Part shown: piece after piece, positions 33,462-41,490 of the stretch
Numbering within the stretch: position 1 is the first letter of the stretch
Layout of the letters: every line of letters starts with the position of its first letter
Assembly (NCBI RefSeq): GCF_002356315.1
Contig: NZ_AP018164.1
Coordinates: forward strand, 4,464,001-4,528,000
Length of the DNA stretch: 64,000 nt
DNA from: Mycobacterium shigaense
GTDB lineage: Bacteria; Actinomycetota; Actinomycetes; Mycobacteriales; Mycobacteriaceae
Reading direction: 5' to 3'
Made by a program: the position numbers and the translations under genes
Notes under the pieces: generated by a model
The model's input: the letters and a program-made list of their open reading frames with translations, nothing else
Told to the model about the DNA's origin: nothing
Database searches by the model: none

Positions 33462-33926
33462 TTACGTTGCCCTGTCCGAATCGCCGCGAGCCGCGACGAG
33501 GGCGCGCAGCCCGTTCATCGACTTGTCGAGAACATTCTCGGCCGCCCGCCGGACGACGAAACTGGGAATCGGCCCCGCCGGTTCCACGGTGATGTCGAAC
33601 CGCACGCGGGTCTTGTCCACGCCGGCGGGTTTGAGGTTGTACTCAACATGTTGGCCGTGCTGCTGGGCGGTACCTTTGGCGTCGTATACGACCCAGTCGG
33701 GACCCCAGTGATATTCCACGATCTCTTTGTCGACGAGCCCGAAGATCTTGATGGTGGCCTTCACGTGGTGCGGGCGGCCGTCGGGATAGCGGTCGAGTAC
33801 TTCGACCTTTTTATGCAGGGGCGACCAGCTTTCCAGCACGCTGACATCCTCGAGCGCCCCCATGACCACGTCTAGCGGGGCGTCAACGACGAATTCGCGT
33901 GAAGCCTTGACAGCCACTGAGTTCAA
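33462..33926 (-). CDS. SRPBCC (polyketide cyclase/dehydrase-like) protein 2
   Basis: A 154-residue paralogue of the preceding gene, corresponding in position to Rv0856. WSPLHKKVEVLDRYPDGRPHHV and VEYHWGPDWVVYDAKGTAQQH are almost superposable on protein 1, so the pair arose by tandem duplication. The ATG at 33926 and the GTG four codons later are both possible starts. It lies 50 bp downstream of far. Confidence 0.85.
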   Translation of the reverse strand: MNSVAVKASREFVVDAPLDVVMGALEDVSVLESWSPLHKKVEVLDRYPDGRPHHVKATIKIFGLVDKEIVEYHWGPDWVVYDAKGTAQQHGQHVEYNLKPAGVDKTRVRFDITVEPAGPIPSFVVRRAAENVLDKSMNGLRALVAARGDSDRAT

Positions 33927-33975
33927 CCTAGCAACGGCATCCGGTCTGCGGAGCGTGTTGGGTTAATTTTTCTGG

Positions 33976-35103
33976 CTACCAGCCGATTTCGCTGATCGCT
34001 GTGGTGGCGGCCGGTGGGGGTCCGACGGGCCCGGGCGGTGTCCGGGAAAAGCGCGGCGCGGGGGCGGCCTGCTCGACGCCGTGAGCGGTGATCACCGTCG
34101 AGCGGGCGTTCAGATGGTCGCTTTCGGCGGCCTCGCTCCAGGTCAGCACCGGGGTGACGCACGCGTCGGTGCCGGCGAAAACCCTCGTCCATTCGTCACG
34201 GGTCCGGCTGGCGAAGCGCCGCACGAAGATGTCGTACATCTGTCGATACGAACCGATGTCCAGCTGACCGGGTACCTCATCGGGTGACAGGCTGAGCCCG
34301 CGCAACAACGCCGCGAAGAACTGCGGCTCGATGGCGCCGACGGCCATGTACTTGCCGTCGGCGGTCTCATAGCACCGATAGAACGGGGCACCGCCGTCGA
34401 GCATGAAGGATTCCCGCTTCTCGCGCAGGGTGCCAATCCCCTTCATGGTCCATATCATTTGGCACAGCACGCTCACCCCGTCGACCATCGCCGCGTCCAC
34501 GACCTGTCCCTTGCCCGACCTCTCCCGCTCGTAGAGCGCGGCGACGATGCCCAGCAGCGCCAGCATCGACCCCCCGCCGAAATCGGCGACCAGATTCAGC
34601 GGCGGCAGCGGCGGTCGGTCGGCATAGCCGAGCGCCCCCAATGCGCCTGTCTGTGACAGGTAGTTGATGTCGTGGCCGGCCGTCGAGGACAGCGGACCGT
34701 CTTGTCCCCATCCGGTGATGCGCGCGAAGATCAGCCGCGGGTTGACCGCCGCGCAGTCGTCGGGCCCGATGCCGAGCCGCTCGCAGGTGCCGGGCCGGAA
34801 GCAGTCGAGCAACACGTCGGCCTTGGCTGCAAGCCCCAGCAATTCCGCGGGCGCAGACTTGACGTCGAGATCGACGATGCGCTTGCCGCGGTGCAATAAG
34901 TCGCGGTCTTCGGCTGGCATCGGCACGCCCGTCCGGTGGCGACCCGCTTCGCCCGACTTCCCCGCGCTCGCGGTCGCCACGCCCCCGGGGCGGCGCACCC
35001 GCACGACGTCGGCCCCGAGGTCGGAAAGCACCATTCCCGCGTGCGGTCCTGGACCGATGCCACCGAGCTCGATGACCCTGATGCCGGCCAGGGGTCCGGT
35101 CAC
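33976..35103 (-). CDS. far: CaiB/BaiF CoA-transferase family protein Far (fatty-acyl-CoA racemase-like)
   Basis: A 375-residue family III CoA-transferase/racemase, orthologue of Rv0855. It begins LAGIRVIELGGIGPGPHAGMVLSDLGADVVRVRRPG, and AGHDINYLSQTGALGALG carries the likely active-site Asp and His. An insertion of about 18 residues (VATASAGKSGEAGRHRTG) between the RRPGG and MPAEDRDLLHRGKR segments comes from a 46-bp palindromic repeat (copy B). The reading frame is kept, so the protein is probably functional. Confidence 0.88.
   Translation of the reverse strand: MTGPLAGIRVIELGGIGPGPHAGMVLSDLGADVVRVRRPGGVATASAGKSGEAGRHRTGVPMPAEDRDLLHRGKRIVDLDVKSAPAELLGLAAKADVLLDCFRPGTCERLGIGPDDCAAVNPRLIFARITGWGQDGPLSSTAGHDINYLSQTGALGALGYADRPPLPPLNLVADFGGGSMLALLGIVAALYERERSGKGQVVDAAMVDGVSVLCQMIWTMKGIGTLREKRESFMLDGGAPFYRCYETADGKYMAVGAIEPQFFAALLRGLSLSPDEVPGQLDIGSYRQMYDIFVRRFASRTRDEWTRVFAGTDACVTPVLTWSEAAESDHLNARSTVITAHGVEQAAPAPRFSRTPPGPVGPPPAATTAISEIGW
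34935..34980. repeat. 46-bp imperfect palindromic repeat, copy B (in frame inside far)
   Basis: Begins GGTGGCGACCCGCTTCGCCC and ends CGCTCGCGGTCGCCAC; termini GTGGCGACC and GGTCGCCAC are perfect inverted repeats. It lies antisense in the far coding region and adds a Ser/Gly/Ala/Arg-rich segment. It matches copy A at 39 of 46 positions and copy C at 36 of 46 positions. Confidence 0.75.
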
Positions 35104-35109
35104 GGCGTT

Positions 35110-35553
35110 CTACTTACCCTTCTTCAGCTGCAGCACCCGCTTGCGCAGGCCCTCGGTCCCGGTGTCGATCGTTCCCCTAATGGCGCGCTTCAAGACGAAG
35201 CCGGGCAGCGGCACCACGGGGTCGACGCTGAGCTGGAATTTGACCAGGGTGGCATCACCGTCGGGTACCAACGTGTACGACGCGTCCTGGGAACGCTGTT
35301 GGCCGGAGCTGATCAGCGTCCAGCTGACCTCGTTGTCACCCCAGCTGTACTCGATCACTTGCTCGTCGGTGATTCCGGCGGCTTTGACTTTCATCTTGAC
35401 CTTGGTGGGTCGCCCAATGGCGTCCCTGTCGAGGATCTCAGCGCTCTGGTGCGCCGAGGACCATTCGGTCACGGATTCGAGATCGGCGATCACGGCGAGG
35501 ATCTCTTCCGGGCTGGCTTCGATGACAATGTCGCGGGCTTCTTTGATCGCCAT
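35110..35553 (-). CDS. SRPBCC (polyketide cyclase/dehydrase-like) protein 3
   Basis: A 147-residue paralogue corresponding in position to Rv0854. ARDIVIEASPEEILAVIADL, EWSSAHQSAEILDRD and VIEYSWGDNEVSW align with the other two copies but are more diverged. It lies 6 bp before far on the same strand, so the three SRPBCC genes and far form one operon. Confidence 0.85.
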   Translation of the reverse strand: MAIKEARDIVIEASPEEILAVIADLESVTEWSSAHQSAEILDRDAIGRPTKVKMKVKAAGITDEQVIEYSWGDNEVSWTLISSGQQRSQDASYTLVPDGDATLVKFQLSVDPVVPLPGFVLKRAIRGTIDTGTEGLRKRVLQLKKGK

Positions 35554-35611
35554 GGCCGCACCATAGCGAAACGACGTCGCACCGGCGGCGAATTCGACCG
35601 AGCGTACCGTC

Positions 35612-37318
35612 GTGCTTGTGACTGATCCCGCTACAGACCTCGACGACGCTGCCTACACCGTCGGTGACTACTTGTTGGACCGCCTCGCCGAACTCGGCGT
35701 CTCCGAGATCTTCGGCGTCCCCGGCGACTACAACCTGGCATTTCTCGACCACATCGTCGCCCATCGCGCCATTCGCTGGGTCGGCTGCGCCAACGAACTC
35801 AACGCCGGATACGCTGCCGACGGTTACGGGCGCTTGCGCGGAATGTCGGCTCTGGTAACCACATTCGGTGTGGGTGAGCTCTCGGCGGCCAATGCGATCG
35901 CGGGGGGATATGCCGAGCACGTGCCCGTCGTGCACATCGTCGGCGGCCCCTCCAAGGACGCCCAAGGCACCCGACGGGCGCTGCACCACTCCCTTGGCGA
36001 CGGCGACTTCGAGCACTTTTTCCGCATCAGCCGCGAAATCACCTGTGCACAAGCAAATCTCATGCCCGCGACGGCGCGCCGAGAGATCGACCGGGTGCTG
36101 TCGGAGGTGCGCGAGCAGAAGCGACCCGGATATCTGCTGCTGTCCACCGACGTCGCGCGCTTTCCCACCGAGCCCCCGGAAGCTCCGTTGCCGCGCTACA
36201 CCGGCGGGACCAGTCCCCGCGCCCTGTCGATGTTCGTCGATGCGGCCACCCAGCTCATCGCCGATAGCCAGCTGACCGTGCTGGCCGACCTGCTGGTCCA
36301 CCGGCTGCAGGCGGTCAAAGAGCTCGAGGCGCTGCTGGCCGCCGACGTGGTGCCGTACGCGACGTTGATGTGGGGCAAGAGCCTGCTCGACGAGAGCTCG
36401 CCCAATTATCTGGGGATCTACGCGGGCGCGGCCAGCGCCCCGCAGGTGCGTTCCGCGGTGGAAGACGCGCCAGTGCTGGTCACCGCCGGGGTGGTCTTCA
36501 CCGATATGGTCAGCGGCTTCTTCAGCCAGCGAATCGACACCGCCCGCACCATCGACATCGCGCAATACCAGAGCAGCGTGGGCGGCCACGTGTTCGCTCC
36601 GCTGGAAATGGGCGCGGCCCTCGACGCGCTGGCCGAGATCCTCACCCGACGCAAGATCACGTCACCGCCGGTGCCGGCCTCGCCCACGCCGACGCGCCCG
36701 GCCAGCAGCGCAACGCCCGAGCGCAACCGGCCCCTGACCCAACAGATGCTGTGGGACCGACTGTGTGACGCGCTCACCCCGGGGAACGTGGTGCTCGCCG
36801 ATCAAGGCACGTCCTTCTACGGAATGGCCGACCACCGGCTGCCGCAAGGAGTCACCTTCATCGGTCAACCTCTCTGGGGCTCAATCGGTTACACGCTGCC
36901 CGCGGCCGTCGGCGCCGGCGTGGCACACCGCGACCGCCGGACGGTGTTGCTCATCGGTGACGGCGCGGCGCAACTGACCATCCAGGAGCTCGGCACCTTC
37001 TCCCGCGAGGGGCTGTCGCCCGTGATCGTGGTGGTCAACAACGACGGCTACACCGTCGAACGCGCGATCCACGGCCCGCAAGCGCCGTACAACGACATCG
37101 TCGGCTGGAGCTGGACCGACATTCCCCACGCGATCGGCGTCGCCGATCACCTGGCGTTCCGAGCCGAGAACTACGGCGAACTCGACGACGCGCTCACCGC
37201 CGCCGCCCAGCAGCAAGACCGCATGGTCTTCGTCGAAGCGGTGCTGCCGCGGCTCGAAATACCCCCGCTGCTAGGCAAACTCGTCCAGCCCTTGGCACCG
37301 AAGGAGACGGCGCCCTAG
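35612..37318 (+). CDS. pdc: Thiamine-diphosphate-dependent 2-oxo-acid decarboxylase (Rv0853c-like)
   Basis: A 568-residue enzyme of the pyruvate/indolepyruvate decarboxylase family. The catalytic Glu is in GCANELNAGYAADGYGR, and the ThDP/Mg motif runs from LIGDGAAQLTIQELG to VVNNDGYTVE. The HH pair used by decarboxylases is present in RALHHSLGDGD. The orthologue is a branched-chain and aromatic 2-oxo-acid decarboxylase in M. tuberculosis. The gene starts at ATG or GTG near 35612, divergent from SRPBCC 3. Confidence 0.92.
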   Translation: MLVTDPATDLDDAAYTVGDYLLDRLAELGVSEIFGVPGDYNLAFLDHIVAHRAIRWVGCANELNAGYAADGYGRLRGMSALVTTFGVGELSAANAIAGGYAEHVPVVHIVGGPSKDAQGTRRALHHSLGDGDFEHFFRISREITCAQANLMPATARREIDRVLSEVREQKRPGYLLLSTDVARFPTEPPEAPLPRYTGGTSPRALSMFVDAATQLIADSQLTVLADLLVHRLQAVKELEALLAADVVPYATLMWGKSLLDESSPNYLGIYAGAASAPQVRSAVEDAPVLVTAGVVFTDMVSGFFSQRIDTARTIDIAQYQSSVGGHVFAPLEMGAALDALAEILTRRKITSPPVPASPTPTRPASSATPERNRPLTQQMLWDRLCDALTPGNVVLADQGTSFYGMADHRLPQGVTFIGQPLWGSIGYTLPAAVGAGVAHRDRRTVLLIGDGAAQLTIQELGTFSREGLSPVIVVVNNDGYTVERAIHGPQAPYNDIVGWSWTDIPHAIGVADHLAFRAENYGELDDALTAAAQQQDRMVFVEAVLPRLEIPPLLGKLVQPLAPKETAP

Positions 37319-37501
37319 CCGGGACGCGCTGCACAACCGGGGTCCGATGAGCGCAGTATCGACTGAACGGTGCGGCGGCGGCGCCCGCAGTCAGCGCCCG
37401 CTTCCGCAGGCTTGGGCGACGCCCTTGGTCGTCGACGCCCCGGCCGCGACACACTCGGACACGGTTCGGCTGGTGATCCCGTTACACAGACACACGAACA
37501 C
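37315..37501 (-). pseudogene. Frameshifted Bfd-like [2Fe-2S] ferredoxin gene
   Basis: From a GTG at 37501 the frame reads VFVCLCNGITSRTVSECVAA and GASTTKGVAQACGSG, the first two-thirds of a bacterioferritin-associated ferredoxin, then meets a stop. One frame away it continues ADCGRRRRTVQSIL. The total of 187 bases is one over a multiple of three. The normal cluster motif CxC...CGRC has also lost its last Cys (now Arg), so the cluster cannot be completed normally. Its end overlaps the decarboxylase stop. Confidence 0.78.
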
Positions 37502-37517
37502 CGAGTAGTCCGCTCAC

Positions 37518-38153
37518 TCACTCCTCGATGCGCATGGTGTCGTGCAGCTGGCCGACGAACAGCGGCGGGTAGGCGCCGGCCCCCGCCCGAGACATCCATT
37601 GGGCCGCGGCATCGGGGTGCTCGATCCACTCGCGCGCGCTGCGTTCGTCGGCGAACTCCTGCAGGATCAGCACCTCGTGGTCATCGTCGAAAGCCTGGAA
37701 AATCCACGTCTTTCGGATGCCTGCCGCGGTGAACCTGTCCACCGCCGAGCCGACCTCGGCGATCAGGATCGCCACGTTGTCGACCGATGCGATGGCGGCG
37801 ACCACGACGCCGGGCGCCGACGGATCCGACTGCGGCGCTGAGACGAACCTGTTGATGATCTCCCCGGCGAAAACCGCCGGGATGTCCTCGATACCGGCCT
37901 CGTCGAACCAGTCGAAGAAGACGCGTGAGCGGAGCAGCTCCACGATCGGCTCGCGGCTGTGGACCCCGATCATCACCAGCACGCGGCCGTAGTCGTGGTT
38001 CGAGGTGTAGACCAGGACGTGGTGCGCTCCGATTTCGGAGAGCGCTGCCTTGTTGCGCTCGAGGAAGGGCCACACCCGCGTCGGATCGGGGACCCGGTAG
38101 TCCGACGCGATCACCATCGAATGGATGTCGTTCGCCCCCGCGCTGTCAGTCAT
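37518..38153 (-). CDS. Conserved mycobacterial protein, possible dimeric alpha/beta-barrel fold
   Basis: A 211-residue soluble protein. Two similar halves can be seen: GAHHVLVYTSNHDYGRVLV in the N-terminal half and GIRKTWIFQAFDDDHEVLI in the C-terminal half, each followed by a FDWF- or AREWIEHP-type helix. That suggests a duplicated ABM-like barrel. Function is unknown. It lies 6 bp downstream of a Mce-associated gene, so it may belong to that operon. Confidence 0.7.
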   Translation of the reverse strand: MTDSAGANDIHSMVIASDYRVPDPTRVWPFLERNKAALSEIGAHHVLVYTSNHDYGRVLVMIGVHSREPIVELLRSRVFFDWFDEAGIEDIPAVFAGEIINRFVSAPQSDPSAPGVVVAAIASVDNVAILIAEVGSAVDRFTAAGIRKTWIFQAFDDDHEVLILQEFADERSAREWIEHPDAAAQWMSRAGAGAYPPLFVGQLHDTMRIEE

Positions 38154-38159
38154 GGCGCC

Positions 38160-38783
38160 CTAGACGGGAGTGAACTCCGAAATGAGCCATTTCCCATCGA
38201 CTTTCGTCAACCTGACCAGAACGCTGCTGTTCTGGAACGCCGGCTCCGGCCGATCTTTGCTCTGCGTGCTTTCGTTGACGAAAAGGAGCACGTCTGCGAA
38301 ATCGGGATGAAGCTCCGAGAGCGCGGACCGAAGGACTATCGCGTTTTGCTTGACCGACTTCTGTTTGGCGGCTGGCGCGACGATCTGATCGGTGAACTGC
38401 GAGTAGTACTTCAGGAAGTTGCCGGTCAAGCGAGATTTCGCGGAGGCGACGTCGCGATCGATGGTTTCAGGCGAATACGACAGGATCGCCACGGCTCCGT
38501 CGCTGGCGGCCGAGAGCACCGTCTTTGCGGCCGCGGCGTCGGTGTCGCGATCCGGCAGGTACACGAAATAGAACAGGCCGCCGAGCAACCCCAGGGACGC
38601 CACGACCAGCAATGCCAGCACGCCGGCCAGGATCTTGCCGGGTGGCCGCCGTTTCAGGGCGGCGACGAAGCGCTTGCGCCGACCGGGCGTGGCAGCGGGT
38701 TCCGCTGTGCCCTCGGCCTTTTCGGCGCCAAGGGTCTCCTCGACCGCTGCCGTCTCCTGGACCGATGCTTTATCCGCGGTCAC
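38160..38783 (-). CDS. Mce-associated membrane protein (Mas), second of pair 1
   Basis: A 207-residue protein. A charged N-terminus (1-50) leads to one membrane helix at about 51-75, then an extracytoplasmic domain with AAAKTVLSAASDGAVAILSYSPET and KVDGKWLISEFTPV. These features match the Mce-associated proteins such as Rv0177 and Rv0199. They support stability or assembly of Mce transporters. The GTG start overlaps the upstream partner by 4 bp. A second pair of the same type lies at 50.6-52.0 kb. Confidence 0.85.
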   Translation of the reverse strand: MTADKASVQETAAVEETLGAEKAEGTAEPAATPGRRKRFVAALKRRPPGKILAGVLALLVVASLGLLGGLFYFVYLPDRDTDAAAAKTVLSAASDGAVAILSYSPETIDRDVASAKSRLTGNFLKYYSQFTDQIVAPAAKQKSVKQNAIVLRSALSELHPDFADVLLFVNESTQSKDRPEPAFQNSSVLVRLTKVDGKWLISEFTPV

Positions 38784-39652
38784 GGCACAAATTCCAATTT
38801 GGATATCTTCAGCTGGCCGCGGTCACGGGTGACGGTCAAGACGAACCGGTAGTTACGCGGCTCCTGCTTGGCGCCGGCGGCATTGGTGACCTCTTGTGTG
38901 GAAGCAACCAGCACCACCGCCGAATCGGCCGTCAATGTGTCCCAGTCCACCGCGGCGGCCTGGACCGAACCCTGCGAGATCACCTTCATCTGCTCCACCG
39001 TCTTGACATAGTCGTCAGCGGTCTTGGTGAAGTCGTCTTTGAACGAGCCGGTGGAGTTCTCGAGGATGCGCTGGACCCCCTCTTTGGCCTCGTTGAAGTT
39101 CAGTGAGGTCAGCGTCACGACACCCTGCTTCGCCGCGGCGATAAACTCGGCGGCGCGCTGACGCTGACGCTCCGCATCGCGATGCTCCTTGATCATGTAG
39201 AGGCTGGCCGCCAGCGCGGCGACCGTCACGAGGACGGCCAGGCTCGCCGCGAGCGTGGACCATCTCGGCCGGCGCAGGCGGCGCCAACGTCGTGCCGGCT
39301 TCTCGTCAACGGCGGCCACAGTCTCGGCGGGGGTCTGAACCGCAACCTCTTGAGCTTCGTCGCTTTGCGGCTCGTCGGCGCCCCGGGTTTCTTCCGACTC
39401 CGTCGCGGCGGTGTCGGGCTCCTCGACATCCACCACGTCCGCTGCGTCGTGCGCTGCCGTGGGCGACTCTTCTTCCCCGTCGACTTCTTCTTTTTTGGCT
39501 TCGGCGACCTGGGCCTGGCGCCTCAGCTGAATGGCGCGAGCACGCGCACGGGCGGCGGCAGCGAGCGCCTCGGCCTCCGCGGCCTCCGCTTCCGTCTGGT
39601 CGGCCAGCGCCCGAATATCGTCGGCAGTGCTTGGGATTTCGGCGTCGGTCAT
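38780..39652 (-). CDS. Mce-associated membrane protein (Mas), first of pair 1
   Basis: A 290-residue protein. An Ala/Glu-rich coiled-coil-like N-terminus (about 15-55) and an acidic linker precede one membrane helix at 131-153. The extracytoplasmic domain has AAKQGVVTLTSLNFNEAKEG and ends RGQLKISKLEFVP, a standard Mas ending. The ATG at 39652 is used here. A GTG at 39700 is also in frame. It is coupled to the next gene by a GTGA overlap. Confidence 0.85.
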   Translation of the reverse strand: MTDAEIPSTADDIRALADQTEAEAAEAEALAAAARARARAIQLRRQAQVAEAKKEEVDGEEESPTAAHDAADVVDVEEPDTAATESEETRGADEPQSDEAQEVAVQTPAETVAAVDEKPARRWRRLRRPRWSTLAASLAVLVTVAALAASLYMIKEHRDAERQRQRAAEFIAAAKQGVVTLTSLNFNEAKEGVQRILENSTGSFKDDFTKTADDYVKTVEQMKVISQGSVQAAAVDWDTLTADSAVVLVASTQEVTNAAGAKQEPRNYRFVLTVTRDRGQLKISKLEFVP

Positions 39653-39990
39653 AGCGGCCGGTTTCGCGTCAGCGGCATTCGGGAGAGCGCCACCACTCAC
39701 CGCTCACCAGCCCGAGAACGAGGCTGCTCGTGACTCAATGCCAAACTCCTCTACCGCTTGCCTCATCGGCAAGTTCGCTTCCAGCCGCGGGGCTGGCGAC
39801 GCCGTTGGGCCACCCTACTCGGCAAACGCAATACCGCGCGAGCATCCGGGCCGATTCTCAGCTGCCCACCGACCAGGAGAACCACGCTATCACTCCGTAC
39901 CGCCGGTACCGCAGACCTCGGCGCATCGCGCCGCGAGAAATGCGGCGCGAGCTGTGGACATGGGGTTCTCGCAACGAACATATGGGGCGG
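39653..39990. other. Intergenic region, no gene recognised
   Basis: A 338-base gap between the Mas gene start and the acyl-CoA synthetase stop. It must contain the promoter of the Mas operon. Short open frames exist on both strands but none has a ribosome-binding site or recognisable similarity. No strong hairpin was seen. Confidence 0.5.
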
Positions 39991-41490
39991 CTAACACAGC
40001 AAATCCTTGACCACCTTGCCCGTGGCGTTGAGTGGAAGGGCGTCGAGGAACTGCACTGAGCGAGGCACCTTGAAGCCCGCCATGCGGCCTCGGCACCAGT
40101 CGATCAACGCGCGGTCATCGAGATCGCCGATGCGAACGACAAAGGCCTTGCCCACCTGCCCCAGCCGTTCGTCCGGGACACCGATCACCGCCACCTGCGC
40201 GACCGCCGGGTGCTCCATCAAGAAGCCCTCGATCTCGGCCGGATACGCGTTGAACCCGCCCACGATAAACATGTCCTTCTTGCGCCCGACGATGCGCAGC
40301 CGCCTTCGTGGTGATCGCGAGCCTGGTGCAGCCGGGCGCCCCGGGTCACCACCATCGGCCCCGTCGGTGAAGGTCCCCAGGTCTCCTGTATGCAGCCAGC
40401 CGTCACGGTCGATCGCTTGCGCGGTGGCCTCGGGGTCGTCCAAATACCCCTTCATGACGCCGTAGCCGCGGACCAGCACCTCGCCATCGTCGGCGATGCG
40501 CACCTCGACCCCCTCGCACGGCACGCCCGCGGTGGTGGCCACCTCCTCGACCGAATCACCGGGCAGCGACAACGTGACGTTGCCGGCTTCGGAGAGCCCG
40601 TAACCGGTCATCAAGGTCTCGAACGGCAATTCGTCATGGATGCGGCGCACCAGTTCGACGGGAATGTCGGCGGCACCCGTCACGCCCGCCCGTAGCGTCG
40701 ACAGCTTGGCCTTGTCCCCGACCGACAGCAACGAATGGTACAGCATGGGAGGCCCGGGAAGCATCGTGATACGTTCGCTTTCAATGAGATCCACGACCGT
40801 TTCGACGTCGAACACGGCGACGGGCAGCATGGTCGCTCCACGCAGGAAGGACGCGACCAGTCCCGCCTTCAGCCCGAACGTGTGGAAGTACGGGTTGATC
40901 TGCAAGTAGCGGTCGCCCTCTTGCAGATCCGCGAGTGTGGCCCATTCCTCGTACATGCGCAGCGTTTGCTGATGATGCATCATCGCGCCCTTCGGGCGAC
41001 CGGTGGTGCCCGACGTGAAGATAATGTCCGACGTGTCGGTGCCGTCCACCGCGCGCTCGGATGGCGAACCGCTGGAAAGGAATTCGGACTTCAGATCGAT
41101 GACCGGTATACCGGCGGGGGCGGTGTAGTCCTGGTCCAGAAAGCCCTTCTGTACCAGGACGGCCTTCGCTCCGCTGCGGGCGATGACGTCGCCCGCTTCT
41201 TCGGTCTTGAACCGGGTGTTCACCGGCACCAGCACGCCGCCCGCGGTGAGCAACCCGAAGGCGGCGATGATCCACTCGGCGGAATTCGGTGCCCAGATGG
41301 CGACCCGCTCGCCCCTGGCAATCCCGAGGTTCACGAAAGCCCCCGCCGCACAACGTATTCGTTCGACGACTTGCACGAAGGTCAAGCGCAGCGGACCGTC
41401 GACAACTGCTTCCGCGTCGCCGAACCGGTCCGCCGCGCTCAAGACCATCTCGGGGATGGTCTGCCATGCCGGAATTGGCCGGTCTGTCAC
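39991..41490 (-). CDS. Acyl-CoA synthetase (FadD-type, FadD3-like)
   Basis: A 499-residue adenylate-forming enzyme that activates carboxylic acids to CoA thioesters. The P-loop is IIFTSGTTGRPKGAM. GYGLSEAG, LHTGDLGTF, GRKKDMFIVGG and the catalytic lysine motif NATGKVVK are present. An insertion of about 18 residues (ADGGDPGRPAAPGSRSPRR) lies between the LGTFTDG segment and RLRIVGRKKD and derives from a 46-bp repeat (copy C). The GTG at 41490 overlaps the amidohydrolase stop; the much longer upstream frame is not coding. Confidence 0.9.
   Translation of the reverse strand: MTDRPIPAWQTIPEMVLSAADRFGDAEAVVDGPLRLTFVQVVERIRCAAGAFVNLGIARGERVAIWAPNSAEWIIAAFGLLTAGGVLVPVNTRFKTEEAGDVIARSGAKAVLVQKGFLDQDYTAPAGIPVIDLKSEFLSSGSPSERAVDGTDTSDIIFTSGTTGRPKGAMMHHQQTLRMYEEWATLADLQEGDRYLQINPYFHTFGLKAGLVASFLRGATMLPVAVFDVETVVDLIESERITMLPGPPMLYHSLLSVGDKAKLSTLRAGVTGAADIPVELVRRIHDELPFETLMTGYGLSEAGNVTLSLPGDSVEEVATTAGVPCEGVEVRIADDGEVLVRGYGVMKGYLDDPEATAQAIDRDGWLHTGDLGTFTDGADGGDPGRPAAPGSRSPRRRLRIVGRKKDMFIVGGFNAYPAEIEGFLMEHPAVAQVAVIGVPDERLGQVGKAFVVRIGDLDDRALIDWCRGRMAGFKVPRSVQFLDALPLNATGKVVKDLLC
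40308..40353. repeat. 46-bp imperfect palindromic repeat, copy C (in frame inside the fadD-type gene)
   Basis: On the minus strand it starts GGTGGTGACCCGGGGCGCCC and ends GCTCGCGATCACCAC, the same length and termini as copies A and B (34 and 36 of 46 positions identical). It lies in the coding orientation and is translated as a Gly/Pro/Ala/Arg-rich loop just before the A8-type motif of the synthetase. Confidence 0.7.

Noticed and set aside
35438..36589. Open minus-strand frame of 383 codons over the oxo-acid decarboxylase gene
   Set aside because: It lies antisense to an intact, well-conserved enzyme, has no family motif, and is the usual open shadow frame of high-GC DNA.
39730..40059. Possible plus-strand gene of 109 codons in the gap before the acyl-CoA synthetase
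   Set aside because: No ribosome-binding site, no family pattern, and its 3' end is antisense to the synthetase.
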